A DNA stretch of 64,000 bases from Galeruca laticollis (taxonomy: Eukaryota > Arthropoda > Insecta > Coleoptera > Chrysomelidae): NCBI GenBank assembly GCA_963921935.1, contig OY998175.1, forward strand, positions 228,554,122 to 228,618,121, given 5' to 3'. The notes beneath the pieces are model-generated. The model saw nothing but the letters and a program-made list of their open reading frames with translations, did not search any database and was not told the DNA's origin. The first letter of the stretch is position 1. Every line of letters begins with the position of its first letter. Both the position numbers and the translations under genes were made by a program. Shown piece by piece: positions 9,921-20,389 of the stretch.

Positions 9921-10058
9921 ATGGAGGGTATACACAAAAGATCTTTTCAGGTCGCAGTGTGGAAAGGCCAGCTATAGGCCAATCGACCCCTTTGTAATCT
10001 ACAACTCCTGTTTGTCACTATTATATAAGTAACATAATGAAAAATATATTAAACTTAA

Positions 10059-10795
10059 TTAATATTCTTCTTCCAAAAATTCTATTAATCCTTCTCCCAT
10101 ATCACATGCTTCACTATCACTATCGTCTTGTAAATCAGTAATACATTTATTTCCTCCATTAATATGGACGTGCCCTATATTCTTAAATTCATCTCCACTT
10201 TTGATTACTTTTTTAATTTCTGTTTTAATTGTGCCCAAATTAACTCGATGGGACTGAAAATACAAAAATAAGGAGGAAGTTTCACTATAGAGTGTCCATA
10301 TTGTTCAACAATACTCTCTAGGGCGTATAATTTCCTAAATTTCTTTATATCTAAAACTTCAATCAGTTGTTGTTTTGTATAAGAATCTTCAAAATACAAA
10401 TTATTCTCCATTAAGAATTTTTGTAGTTCGGTCTGCTTGTAGCTTTTATTTAGAATTTTATTAAGCTGTAGTAAATGATAAGAAGCGTTGTCAAGGACTA
10501 CAACATTATTTGGCTCTAAGTTTGGGATCAACGTGAAGTCAAACCATGTTCTTATGATAGACAATGTTGCAACTTCCCTTTTTTTCCACATATTTTCAAG
10601 CAATTTGGAACCCATCTTTTATTTCCACCGTGATGCATAATAATAAGTCAGGATCCTTTTTTTGCAGGCATTGTTGGCATATAAATGTTTGACCCATCAG
10701 TCCATCCTTTCTTAACCGTGTCGTGTGTATCATACCAAATTTCGTCCAAATAGACAATTGGCCGGTTTTCTTTTCTATACTTATTTACTTATATG
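10059..10795 (-). pseudogene. DDE (DDE_3/IS630-like) transposase, C-terminal half
   Basis: Read right to left: RPIVYLDEIWYDTHDT with the first Asp, KKGWTDGS, LIIMHHGGNKRWVP, WFDFTLIPNL, VVVLDNASYH with the second Asp, then VKLPPYFCIFSPIELIWAQL with the Glu, and an acidic tail. This is the Tc1/IS630-type DDE catalytic domain common in insect and hydra genomes. The N-terminal half lies at 15424-15869 on the same strand. The two were separated by the DD41D element at 10803-15423. A stop in AKKGS-LII and a frame change near 10205-10265 show that the gene is also broken by point mutations. Confidence 0.82.
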
Positions 10796-11213
10796 GTGTC
10801 TAGAAACTCTCCTGCCAAACGGAAACTACAGTTACTAGAGGTGATTTTAAGTCGATTTAGCTCAAATTACCTTAATCCGAAAATGCTTCCTAAGGGAGCT
10901 ACAGCCCTTTGAAGAAGACGTCCTCATATGAGTTTTCTTCAAATTACTCAAAAATATCGTTACTCAAAATATTGAAACTTGGTATAATCAATAAACAGTT
11001 ACAAACCAGTCGTTTGCTGTAAATAATTCTTTTCTAGATCCATTACAAGCGTGTCAGTTGGAAGGACCAACAGGTATTTTTTTAAAAAAAAATTATTTTC
11101 AAGTTTTTTATGCATCCGACACCGAATTTGGATAATTCGAGATAATTTTCATAAACAATATTCTCTTCTTTCAAATCGATATCATAAACCGTTTTCGAGA
11201 AAAATAAATTTAA

Positions 11214-13519
11214 CCCTTAACTGGTGATCCTAATAATACATACATACATGGTGACCATGAGTCTGATAGACTCCTAGCAAAAAAGCGGATTTTTTCAATC
11301 GTTTTGAAAAAATATTGAAATAACATGTTTTTTATTAATAAAGCAATATTGTCATGATATTCTAACATTCATTATAAAAACATACATTTTTTCTTATACA
11401 AAATTAATATAAGGCATATTCCAAAACAAATCTGAACCATATGCAAATTAACATAATAAGTATTTAAAAATAAGTATATTTTAGATAAAAAATGTAAAAA
11501 AGTAACAAAATATAGATTCTACACAAAACCTGCAAACCACTAAAAGAGACAAAAAAAATATATCAGTCTCGCTCCTGTCTGGCACAATTTTTACAGATCT
11601 TTCGCGAACACTGCAAGCAAATGGGCTTTTGACACTTAGTGCATAGATATGCAGTCTTTCTTCTTAATTTGGATGGGCAAATGTGGCAATACTTTCTTAT
11701 TTCAAGCTTTTCTTCTTGTTCATTAGCAGTATTTTCGGGAATGTCAAGGATACTTCCAATAAGTTGTTTTAGTTGCCTTTGTATCGTTGGCATTTCAAAC
11801 CTTCTATTTAAATGTGAGGAAACTAGCTCATCTGCCAGGGTTTCTATAAACCTGAATCTAGTCCTATTATTTGTGAGTACAGAAGTAAACATAATGTAGG
11901 AATTAACACCACATATGTCTACTATTTTATAAAAAATAGCCATAGGCCATCTGCGTGTTCTGCGGCTACAGGAATATTTTACATATTTTTCATCCATCGC
12001 ATCCACACCTCCTTTGGTCAAGTTATAAAAAGAATTTATTTCTAGTAATCCATTCTCTGGATAGACTTCTATAGAGTGATGCATGGAAGAAATTATTATT
12101 ACAACTTTGTTTTTCTTAGGTGTACGGGATAGAAGTGTTATGTATTTTGTAAATCCATATAAAGTGGCACCTTCATTACGATTTCGTTGCGGAAGAAACT
12201 GTGGGGGAATTTCTTTTTAATTTTTCCTAACTGTGCCAATGTAGGTAAGCTTATTTTTTTTGTAAATGATGCACTAACTCAATTGAACTAAACCAATTAT
12301 CGGCAGTCACATTTCTATTAGTATTGTAGATATGTTTGACCAGTCTAATAACTGCTTGAGAAGGTATGCTCATTTTTCTTTCTTCGGGTGTCAGGCTAAA
12401 TCCATCTGAACCTTTTCCAGCATAAATGTAGGCGTTGTGTAGATACCCAGTTCGTGCATCAGTCATGCATAAAATTTTTATTCCATATTTGCAGGGTTTG
12501 TTGGGAATATACATTTTAAATTGACATCTTCCTCTAAACCCTAGAAGCATCTCGTCTACGCACACATTGGCTCCAACTTTATATGCGTTTTTTGAATTGC
12601 GGATAAATAAATAAAAAAATTCTGGGATAGCAGCAGCTGAATTTTGATCTTTGTTCTCGGTCCGAGGCATCGTCAAATCTTAAACCAGCCATTAGGGCTA
12701 GAAAACGCTTCTGTGACATAACTGCTCTAAATATGGGCCTTTCCCGTTCGTAGCAAAAAGACTTCGTACATCCTCATGATTTGACTTGTATATGGATGTA
12801 TAGAGAAGCAGTCCCAAAAAAGCTCTGAATTCTATTTCGTCGGTATCAGCCAACTCGGCTCTTTCTTTATTATATTTTGGCCGAAAAGTTGCGAGTTTTT
12901 CGTTTGTTCTTTTGACAACAAGACTATACATATCTGGCGAAAACATTTTATTGACTGACTTTTCTACATGTGAACTCATTGATGGAAGTACAATTATATT
13001 ATGAGCGCCTGTACGGACGTTTCTGGTTGGCTCTTTTTTACTCCACTTAAACCTATTTTTTCCATAGTAATAATTATTGGAATTGACGATCTCTTCCTCG
13101 TCTTCGCTGGATATCATTTCCGGGTCATGTTCTGCTTCATTTTCACTCATTTCTTGTTCACTATCCGTAAAATGATCACTGTTTATACAGTATTCTTCGT
13201 CCACATCATCATCACTTATATCACTGTTCGCCTCATTAAACCATTTTGTGCATATTTCCTCGAAATCGTCGTCTATTGCGCTTACAATGAGGCGAGAACA
13301 AGCCATATTATAATATCACTAATGGTGACCTTGCGCCTACTAGACTCCGCGATGTAAATAATTCCAAAATGAAACTACGGACGGATCTCCCACATCTGTG
13401 AAAACACTAAAGGCTATGAAGGTACACGAAACGGCCGCTCGCCACGTATTTGTGGTGGGGAATGCCGACGCGTAAACGATCTTGCGGAGTCTGTGAGACG
13501 CATGGTCACCAGTTAAGGG
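11214..13519 (-). mobile_element. piggyBac element (2,306 bp)
   Basis: Ends are CCCTTAACTGGTGATC and, inverted, GGTCACCAGTTAAGGG, flanked on both sides by TTAA (11210-11213 and 13520-13523), the strict piggyBac target. The transposase lies inside on the minus strand. It inserted into the left arm of the DD41D element, and the intact right arm shows the empty site. Confidence 0.95.
11563..13306 (-). pseudogene. piggyBac transposase, frameshifted
   Basis: N-terminal part 13306-12698: an acidic leader rich in Asp/Glu, then LPSMSSHVEKSVNKMFSPDM and FRAFLGLLLYTSIYKS. Middle part 12676-12251: VCVDEMLLGFRGRC with the first catalytic Asp and NVTADNWFSSIELV with the second. C-terminal part 12084-11563: LTKGGVDAMDEKYVKYS with the third, SRRTRRWPMAIFYKIVD, and the terminal Cys-rich domain CHICPSKLRR ... 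CTKCQKPICLQC. All three catalytic Asp are kept. Breaks are a frameshift in the region 12660-12700, one extra A in an eight-A run at about 12255-12262, and a stop near 12215. Usual length is about 570-600 residues, and the pieces sum to about that. Confidence 0.93.
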
Positions 13520-13689
13520 TTAAACTTTTTGTGTTTCTTACATAAAATCATGTTGGATTATAATCTGTATTATCAAGTTGGCGTTGAAAAATTAGCAAAA
13601 TCTGACAATGTGCCTAATTATTTTGATTCTAAACAGTTATTATTGTTATTATGTGTGAACGGTGAAAAATAATAGTTAATTTTATTAAA

Positions 13690-14761
13690 ATGGTTTATTT
13701 TTCGAATGAAAAATATGCTGTTATGCATTTAGTTTATGGGGAAGTACAATGTAACGCTCGTGCAGATATGCGGAAAAATTTCCAAACAGAAGGCATCCTG
13801 CTCGCGCAACATTTGTAGCCGTACACCAAAGATTAGGCGAAAGTGACTCAGTAGTACCTAAATATACTGAAACTGGTAGACGACCAAATGTGACAATGGA
13901 ATACGAAGACGATATTTTGATTGAAATCGAAAATAATCCTGAGGTTAGCACAAGAAGTCTCGCTGCTATGTATCCTGGCATTTCCAAGTCTTCCATATTG
14001 AATATTATTCATAAAGAAAACCTTCATCCTTTCCATTTTCAAAAAGTTCATGCCATGGTAGATGGTGATTTCCCTGCCCGCATCGATTTTTCAAACTGGT
14101 TGCGGAACAAAAAAAATCAGGATCCTAATTTCTTTTCCAATATTTTATTTTGCGATGAATCTACATTTACCTGAGACGGAATTTTTAATTTACATAATGC
14201 ACATCATTATGCCTACATTGGTGATAATCCTCATGCGATAGTAGACAAAAAGCACCAGCAAAGATTTAGTATAAATGTTTGGATATGTGTAATCGGTAAT
14301 CAGCTTCTGGGACCCGCTGAGCTTCCTAGCCGTTTAACAGGACAAGAATATCTTAATTTCCTAGAAAATGTTTTACCTAATTTGATAGATGAGGTTCCCC
14401 TGATGATTCGAAATAATTTATGGTTCATGCACGACGGCTGCCCAGCTCATTTTAGTAGAGAGGTTCGTCAATATCTCGACAATAACTATTACGATCAATG
14501 GATTGGAAGAGGTGGTCCAGTTAATTGACCCCCAAGATTTCCAGATCTAAACCCCTGTGATTTTTGTATTTGGGGTTATTTAAAATCATTAGTCTATGCT
14601 GTTCCAATAGAAACCCGTAATTAGCTGTGGCAAAGAATTCATAAATTCAAAATAAAATTAGAAATTATGCAGGAATTTTTGCATACATTAGACGATCTTT
14701 AGAGAAGAGAATAAATTTGTGTATTGAGACAAATGGTCGTCATGTAGAGCATCTGTTGTAA
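13690..14761 (+). pseudogene. DD41D Tc1/mariner transposase
   Basis: The start MVYFSNEKYAVMHLVYGE is followed by a helix-turn-helix (STRSLAAMYPGISKSSILNI), then FCDESTFT with the first Asp, WFMHDGCPAHFS with the second, and PDLNPCDFCIWGYLKS with the third. The second and third Asp are separated by 41 residues, the DD41D signature of rosa-type elements. Stops at about 14173, 14527 and 14623 and a frameshift at about 13797 inactivate it. The frame ends in GRHVEHLL, the usual C-terminus of the family. It sits alone between the inverted arms, as expected for a simple Tc1/mariner-type transposon. Confidence 0.85.
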
Positions 14762-14925
14762 AATTAATTCTCTTATTTCTGTTGGTAATTATCTCTAACT
14801 TTGTTTTTTTTAATGTTGATTGTTGTTTTATACCCTCACGAAATAAAATTAATTTAAAATTTCCAAAACAATGTAAGCAACTTAATACTTAAGAGTTTTG
14901 TTACCAGTATCTGTACAATTTGTTG

Positions 14926-15423
14926 ATTTTTCAAAGCCAAGTTGATATTACAGATTATAATCCAACATGATTTTATGTAAGAAACACAAAAAGTTTAAAT
15001 TTATTTTTCTCGAAAACGGTTTATGATATCGATTTGAAAGAAGAGAACATTTTTTATGAAAATTATCTTGAATTTTCCAAATTCGGTGATGGATACATAA
15101 AAAACTTGAAAATAATTTTTTTTTAAATAAAAATGCCTGTTGGTCCCCCCACTGACACGCTTGTGATGGATCTGGAAAAAATTTATTTACAGCAAACGAC
15201 TGGTTTGTAACTGTTTATTGATTATACCAAGTTGGAATATTTTAAGTAACGGTATTTTTGAGTAATTTGAAGAAAACTTATATGAGGACGTCTTCTTCAA
15301 AGGGCTGTAGCTCCCTTAGGAAGCATTTTCGAATTAGGGTAATTTGAGCTGAATCGACTTGAAATCGCCTCTATAGTATAGTATAGTATAGTAACTGTAA
15401 TTTCCGTTTGGCAGGAGAGTTTC
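14926..15423 (-). repeat. Right inverted arm of the DD41D element
   Basis: Reverse complement of 10803-11213 joined to 13524-13592. It preserves GTTTAAAT at about 14993-15000, the uninterrupted version of the TTAA where piggyBac entered the left arm. Confidence 0.88.
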
Positions 15424-15869
15424 TGAATGTATGTCCAAATATATCCAGTATTCTTCTGCTTTCCATGACTGTTTGACATTTATTAATCTTTCTGAATTTG
15501 AATTCCAATTTTTTAATCCAGTTTTCAATAGTTTTCTTACAGCTATTTACATTTCGGCCGACATTTGTCAATTTATTTCTTATTATTTCAACTGTAAGTA
15601 ACTCATTACATTTGTTTGACCAACCCCTTATCACATCGTTTCTTGCGTTCATAAGGCCCATTCTTGGCTATTTTACGTATAGTTGCCAGCGGAACTTCTG
15701 GTAAATCAGATACTGCTTGCATTAATTCTGTTTCTTCATCGTAACCAAACTTTTCCCGTAGATTCTTATACATATTGAAACATATTGTCTGTGCTTCCAA
15801 TTTTAAATGTCGACGAATCATGTTTTCACTTCCATCACCATTATTTAAATTTTCGTCGTTGCAACACAC
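15424..15869 (-). pseudogene. DDE (DDE_3/IS630-like) transposase, N-terminal half
   Basis: A minus-strand sequence reading DGSENMIRRHLKLEAQTICF, YKNLREKFG, SDLPEVPLATIRKIAKNGPY, then, after a frame change near 15650, NARNDVIRGW and ESRRILDIFGHTF. The first part looks like the DNA-binding helix-turn-helix that precedes the catalytic domain found at 10059-10795, on the same strand and in the right order once the intervening DD41D element is removed. The assignment rests mainly on position and on the HTH-like pattern, so it is less certain than the catalytic half. Confidence 0.6.
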
Positions 15870-16008
15870 AATATTTTGGACCGTACTCGATATTTGCTAA
15901 CGACGCCACATTGTAAATATTTAATTTTTATCTAAAAATATATTTAGTGTTTTAAATGAAACTCACGGTTTCTACTTAATTCTACGATATAATAAAAGTT
16001 ATTGAAAA

Positions 16009-16064
16009 TTCTAAAAAATTGACATTTGTTTTGATAAATCAATATCATCGTCAGAATGACAGAA
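16009..16064 (-). ncRNA. Hammerhead-ribozyme-like motif, mutated core
   Basis: On the minus strand it reads CTGACGA, a 15-nt arm, then CAAAACAAATGTC. The conserved core GAAA is changed to AAAA at its first base, and the stem III loop is altered. This copy should not self-cleave. Confidence 0.5.
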
Positions 16065-16520
16065 GTTACATTTTATTTGATGCCTACCTGATGTTTAGTA
16101 GTTATTTTTGGCTAGACCAAGAAGTGACCTAACTTGTGATTGACTTAATATATGTTTATAGAAAAAAGGAGAAGATGTGATATTACAAATATTGAAACTT
16201 AGATATTATTAGCCCTATGGTGATATCCTGGATATCATTTTTCCAATTAAGACCAGTATAACTGTGCAATGATATAGAAAACCAGGAAAACTATATCTGC
16301 TGATCTTTTTCTATATCATTGCACAGTTATACTGATCTTAATTGGAAAAATGATATCCAGGATATCACCATAGGGCTAATAATATCTAAGCTTCAATATT
16401 TGTAATATCACATCTTCTTTTTTCTATAAACATATATTAAGTCAATCACAAGTTAGGTCACTTCTTGGTCTAGCCAAAAATAACTACTAAACATCAGGTA
16501 GGCATCAAATAAAATGTAAC

Positions 16521-16575
16521 TTCTGTCATTCTGACGATGATATTGATTTATCGAAACAATTGTCAATTTTTTAGA
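16521..16575 (+). ncRNA. Hammerhead ribozyme candidate in Penelope-like repeat
   Basis: Core CTGACGA (16531-16537), stem II GATA/TATC (16539-16542 with 16549-16552), GAAA (16553-16556), a minimal stem III around loop AATT, and GTC as cleavage triplet (16562-16564). Stem I is formed by ATT/AAT next to the core and TTCT/AGAA beyond an internal loop. All invariant core bases are present. The T at 16538 is unpaired, where most hammerheads have a G-C pair closing stem II. Short stem III hammerheads are known from Penelope-like elements and retrozymes and often act as dimers. The palindrome ACAATTGT would suit that. Activity is untested. Confidence 0.6.
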
Positions 16576-16794
16576 ATTTTCAATAACTTTTATTATATTG
16601 TGGAATTAACTAGAAACCGTGAGTTTCATTTAAAACACTAATATGAGCAGATTCCACGAAGTAAGGGTCGAGACAGTTAATTTCATTAAAAATACATTTG
16701 CTATACTCACTCGAATTCCTCAGAAAATACTCTTTCTTGATGTAAGACTACTAACATCTGTGCTCGTGTAAAAAACGCACTCTCAAAAAGATTA

Positions 16795-17197
16795 GTTATA
16801 GACCGAAAAAGTGTGACGTCAGAACATGGCCGCTTAATGTTACTGAGGGAAAACAAGTCAATTCTTTAACCTATGTCTTGTCCTGACCGTTGTGATATTT
16901 TAAAAGTTCATTCGTTTGTTCATTTGCAAAGTGCCCCTGCAAGGAATTATGCCTTATCGCTTCTCCCCTAAACTTCCATCATACTCCATCTTTACGACAT
17001 ATCCACTGTTTAAACTGTCTTCACATTTCTTTAACACTTTAATTTCGTTAAAAAACTGCTAGGCAATGCTCGACAAATTAACAATAGCCATGTTTAAGCA
17101 CATTACAAACATAAAATGAACGTAAACAAATATTTGTTTTCCCTCAGTAACTGTCAGTGCCCATATTTATGACGTCATTGCTTTTTTAGTCTATAGT
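16795..17197. mobile_element. MITE with ~68-bp imperfect TIRs
   Basis: Left end AGTTATAGACCGAAAAAG ... TTACTGAGGGAAAACAAG; right end is the imperfect reverse complement (TTTGTTTTCCCTCAGTAA ... CTTTTTTAGTCTATAGTT). No coding sequence lies between. The target duplication is not resolved. Confidence 0.65.
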
Positions 17198-17240
17198 TCA
17201 ATCATTGACGTGAAAAATAATAAGTTTTTGGCATTTATAT

Positions 17241-17558
17241 TGTTACACCTGTTCTATGAATGTCAGAATGACAGCTTGGACTGAAAATAAGAAGAGGGCT
17301 GAATAAGCGGAGTAGTCACAGTCACATGTGAAGGTGACAGTCTAGAATTTTCAAGATTTTTCTATTGTGTCCCATATTGACGTACTAATACGTTATAGAA
17401 TATTCTAGTCTTTTCTGGAAAGTTCTTTCTATTAATAAATAGAGATCAGTTGTGGCAGATTCAGTCAGTCAATAGTTTGATGTGTTAATAAGTTGAATTG
17501 TTAAAAAGTAGTATTGTATTTTGCCAAGTATTGAATGAAGTTGTGAAAGTTATAACTG
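17241..17558 (+). repeat. Probable 5' LTR of a second gypsy-type element
   Basis: Starts TGTTACACCTG, contains a TATA-like ATTAATAAATA near 17433 and TCAGTCAGTCA at about 17460-17471, and is followed by TGGTGACAGCGGTAGA, a plausible primer-binding site, and then by a gag gene. No 3' partner was found in the window, so both borders are tentative. Confidence 0.45.
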
Positions 17559-17582
17559 TGGTGACAGCGGTAGAAGTAATTT

Positions 17583-18378
17583 ATGGTCAATACTAGAAGT
17601 ACACATTACGACACCGATATGGAAGCTAATAGTGGAGCACCAGCATGGTTTCTTCAGATGAAGGAGCAAGAAAAACAAGAAAGAAAGCAAGAAAAGGAGG
17701 AAGAGGAACGGAAAAGAACGCAAGAAAAGGAGGAAGAGGAATACCGTAGGAAACAAAAAAAAGGAAAAAAAAGGAACACAGGAGGAACGTGGAGAAGGAG
17801 GAACGGAAGCAAATGTTAGAAGTACTGTCCGATTTTAGTTCTACCTATAAAAGTAAAATAGCGGCATTAGATAATAAAATATATACAATGGAAGAAGGCC
17901 TAAAAACAGTTAAGGAAGATTTGGCAACAGTAGTAAATGATTTGAGAACCGTAGAAAAATATTTAAAAACGACAGAGAAAAATTTAAATATAGACCAGCT
18001 TGACCTAAGACAAAAATTAGATGCATTAGTTAAGAAAATAGAAGCTAATCCCAATGATAGCAGTTTTATTAGAGATAGTTCCAGAACTGAAATAATAAAT
18101 TTGAGACACAACCAGGTTATCAAGCCACCTACATATGATGGCCAATCATCTTGGGAGATATATCGACGCCAATTTGAAGCAGCAGCTAGCGCCAATGGGT
18201 GGAATGATTAAAAGAAAGCCACCTCCCTTATGATTGCTCTCCGTGGACAAGCCGCATGCATTCTGCAATTATTACCCCGAGGCTACCCTAGCTATGAAGT
18301 CATATTCCAAGCTTTGGAGAACAGGTATGGACAGCAACATTTAGAACAAGTTTTCCAAAGTCAATTGAAGGTACGCGA
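17583..18378 (+). pseudogene. gag: Gypsy Gag fragment
   Basis: Starts MVNTRSTHYDTDMEANSGAP and passes into a Lys/Glu repeat region. A frame change at about 17790 leads to a coiled-coil segment (LKTVKEDLATVVNDL), then the capsid domain KPPTYDGQSSWEIYRRQFEAA, ALRGQAACILQLLP, ALENRYGQQHLEQVFQSQLK. This is the same Gag family as at 2309 but clearly a different element. It lacks the SAP start. A TAA in NGWND-KKAT inactivates it, and it breaks off at about 18378 where an unrelated protein begins. Confidence 0.8.
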
Positions 18379-20340
18379 TGGAGATCCATTTAAAGACAAC
18401 TCTGATACTGAACCAAATTATGAGCCTACTGAGGATGAAGAAGGGTCAGATAATGCTGAGGATAATGCTAATTCTGAATACGAAGCTCCTGCTCCAAGGG
18501 AACCGTTGGGTCAACTTAATGATAGAAACAAAGGGAACAAAAATATTAAAAGGAAAAGAAAGAGTGCTGCCAGAAGCAATGTTAGAAAAAGGTCTAGAAA
18601 TGTTTTAAATTGGATGGATACGAAAGCAAAAAGATTATTAAATCAAGTTGTTGAGCATAAGAATAGAAAAAGAAAAATTATTAAAGAAAGATAAATGGGT
18701 ACAGCATAAGTGTAGAATAAAGTGTCCACCGAAAATTAATGAAGAAAAAAGACAACCGATTTTTAAAGAATTCTGGACTATGGCTGATCATACAAGACAA
18801 TGGGATTTTATAACCAGGTATGTGAAAGAAATTAAAAAGAAACAGTGTACGATTGATGCAGGGTCAATATCCAGAAGGCTAAATTCCAGAAATTACTCGT
18901 TTAAAATTAATGAAGAAGAGATAAAAGTATGTAAATCCATGTTTTTGAATACTCTTGGCATCTCAGAAACATGAGTGACAACCGCTCTTCCAAAAATGAA
19001 ACGCTCAAGCACAATAACTGCTGACCAACGAGGAAAGCACGATAATAGACCACAAAGAAGCCATTAAAGATAGTGTACGAAATCATAATAAAATGTTTCC
19101 CATGGTTCCTTCACATTATGTGCGCAAGGATTAAAAAAAAAATGTATTTGGAAGAAGGTCTAAACATACAAAAAATGTACTGGCTCTACACTGAGTAATG
19201 CACAGATACTCAGATCATCGAAAAGGCAACAATCAGACACTATCGCGATATATTTAATAAGGGGTTCAATATAAGTTTCTTTAAACCAAAGAAAGACCAG
19301 TGCGACTTTTGTTCGGTTTATAGCCTATAGGATGATAAAAAGAAATTAGAAATAAAAACTGAATACGATACTCATATAAAAAACAAAACACTGGCTAGAG
19401 AGTTAAAAGATGTTGACAAAATTATTGCTACAGATGACAAAATAGTACGTGTGGCATGTTTTGACTTACAAAAAGTACCTATTAGCTACTCCCCAGTTCA
19501 ACTTCAGTGACTTCTACTATAAAAGTAAATATTCAACTTACAATTTTACGGTTTTTGATGTAGGAAATAATCAAGGATTTTGTTATATCTGGCACCAAAA
19601 GATATCAAAAAGAGGTCCATGTGAGATTGCAAGCTGTTTATTAAAGTTCATTCAAACACAAAAGGAAAAAGGTGTAAAATCTATAATTTTCTATTCAGAT
19701 AATTGTGGAGGCCAGAACCGAAATAAGTTTCTGTTTTCTATGTTTTCATTGGCATTTACTGCTTATAAGATTGACATTACCCATAGGTTCCTTGAAAAAG
19801 GACACACCCAAAATGAGGGCGATAGTATGCATGCTGTTATAGAAAATGCCAAGAAGCGCCAGAGCAATGGGTAACATTAATCAGAATGTCAAAAGTAACA
19901 GGAGAAATTTATAATGTAACCGAAATGTCTCAAAACGATTTTTTTTAATTTCAAGGACATCACAGATATTCAAAGCTGGAAAATCGACGAAAAGAAAAAG
20001 GCCTTCAAAATAAGCAAGATAAGGGAAGTTTCTGTCAAAGGTTCTGCGCCGGCGACCATATTTTTTAAATATGAATACGATTCAGCTGATAGCGAAATTT
20101 TAAAGATACGTTTTTTGGAATCAGAGAAAAAAAAGGGAAGACCACCAAAGGCTGATAATAGCAATATTTTACCAGAAAATTTAAAGAGACTTTACAACGC
20201 TGAAATTCCTGTGGAAGAAAAAAAGTTAAAGGGGCTATTGTGGCTCTGTGATAAAAACAAAATTCCAACAATGTATCACCAATTTTATAGAAGCCTGAAA
20301 TGCAAAAAAAGCCAGTGAAGGTGGAGAATCAGAAGATGAA
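18379..20340 (+). pseudogene. DUF7869-like protein pseudogene, fused behind the gag
   Basis: An acidic leader (SDTEPNYEPTEDEEGSDNAE), a basic stretch (NIKRKRKSAARSNVRKRS), then HKCRIKCPPKINEEKRQPIF, FKPKKDQCDFCSVYSL, KYSTYNFTVFDVGNNQGFCY, SIIFYSDNCGGQNRNKFLFS, KGHTQNEGDSMHAVIENA and ESEKKKGRPPKADNSN. The cysteine cluster and the YSDNCGGQNRN block are what I associate with DUF7869 proteins, a large transposase-like group in insects with unproven function. It is broken by many stops and frameshifts. Its coding sequence starts where the gag stops, so it either inserted into the gypsy element or was captured by it. The family name is from memory. Confidence 0.6.
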
Positions 20341-20389
20341 GAGTTCAACGATAATTAAATAGGTTTAAAAATAAACAGTTTTGAAGATT

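Larger units (their letters stand above)
7265..10002 (+). mobile_element. 5'-truncated non-LTR retrotransposon (RNase H-bearing Jockey/I/LOA-like group)
   Basis: A 13-bp target duplication AACTCCTGTTTGT (7252-7264 and 10003-10015) bounds the insertion exactly. The left end falls inside the coding region upstream of RT, so the endonuclease and ORF1 were lost at insertion, the usual 5' truncation of target-primed reverse transcription. The 3' end has no poly(A) and finishes TAATCTAC. RT, then RNase H, then a Cys/His knuckle is the order seen in I, LOA and some R1 elements. Confidence 0.9.
10803..15423 (+). mobile_element. DD41D (rosa-like) Tc1/mariner element with ~0.5-kb inverted arms
   Basis: Both ends read GAAACTCTCCTGCCAAACGG inwards and the similarity continues inwards for about 480 bp. 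The flanks are TA on the left and TG on the right, consistent with a TA target duplication with one substitution. The element carries one transposase gene (13690-14761) and sits inside a DDE transposase gene on the opposite strand. Its left arm has been split by a piggyBac. The right arm contains a short run of TAGTA pentamers (15374-15392) absent from the left arm. Confidence 0.85.
15946..16687. mobile_element. Inverted pair of Penelope-like terminal repeats
   Basis: A 742-bp insertion flanked by a 12-bp target duplication with one mismatch (AAAAATATATTT at 15934-15945, AAAAATACATTT at 16688-16699). Left and right halves are inverted copies of the Penelope-like terminal repeat, meeting near 16305 at CTGATCTTTTTCTATATC. 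The right copy extends further and ends with the first 15 or so codons of the Penelope ORF (MSRFHEV...). There is no other coding sequence. A single target duplication around the pair indicates one insertion event. Confidence 0.85.

Noticed and set aside
17550..17756. Leu/Phe-rich minus-strand frame resembling a membrane protein.
   Set aside because: It is the antisense of the Lys/Glu-rich Gag segment (GAAGAGGAA-type repeats).
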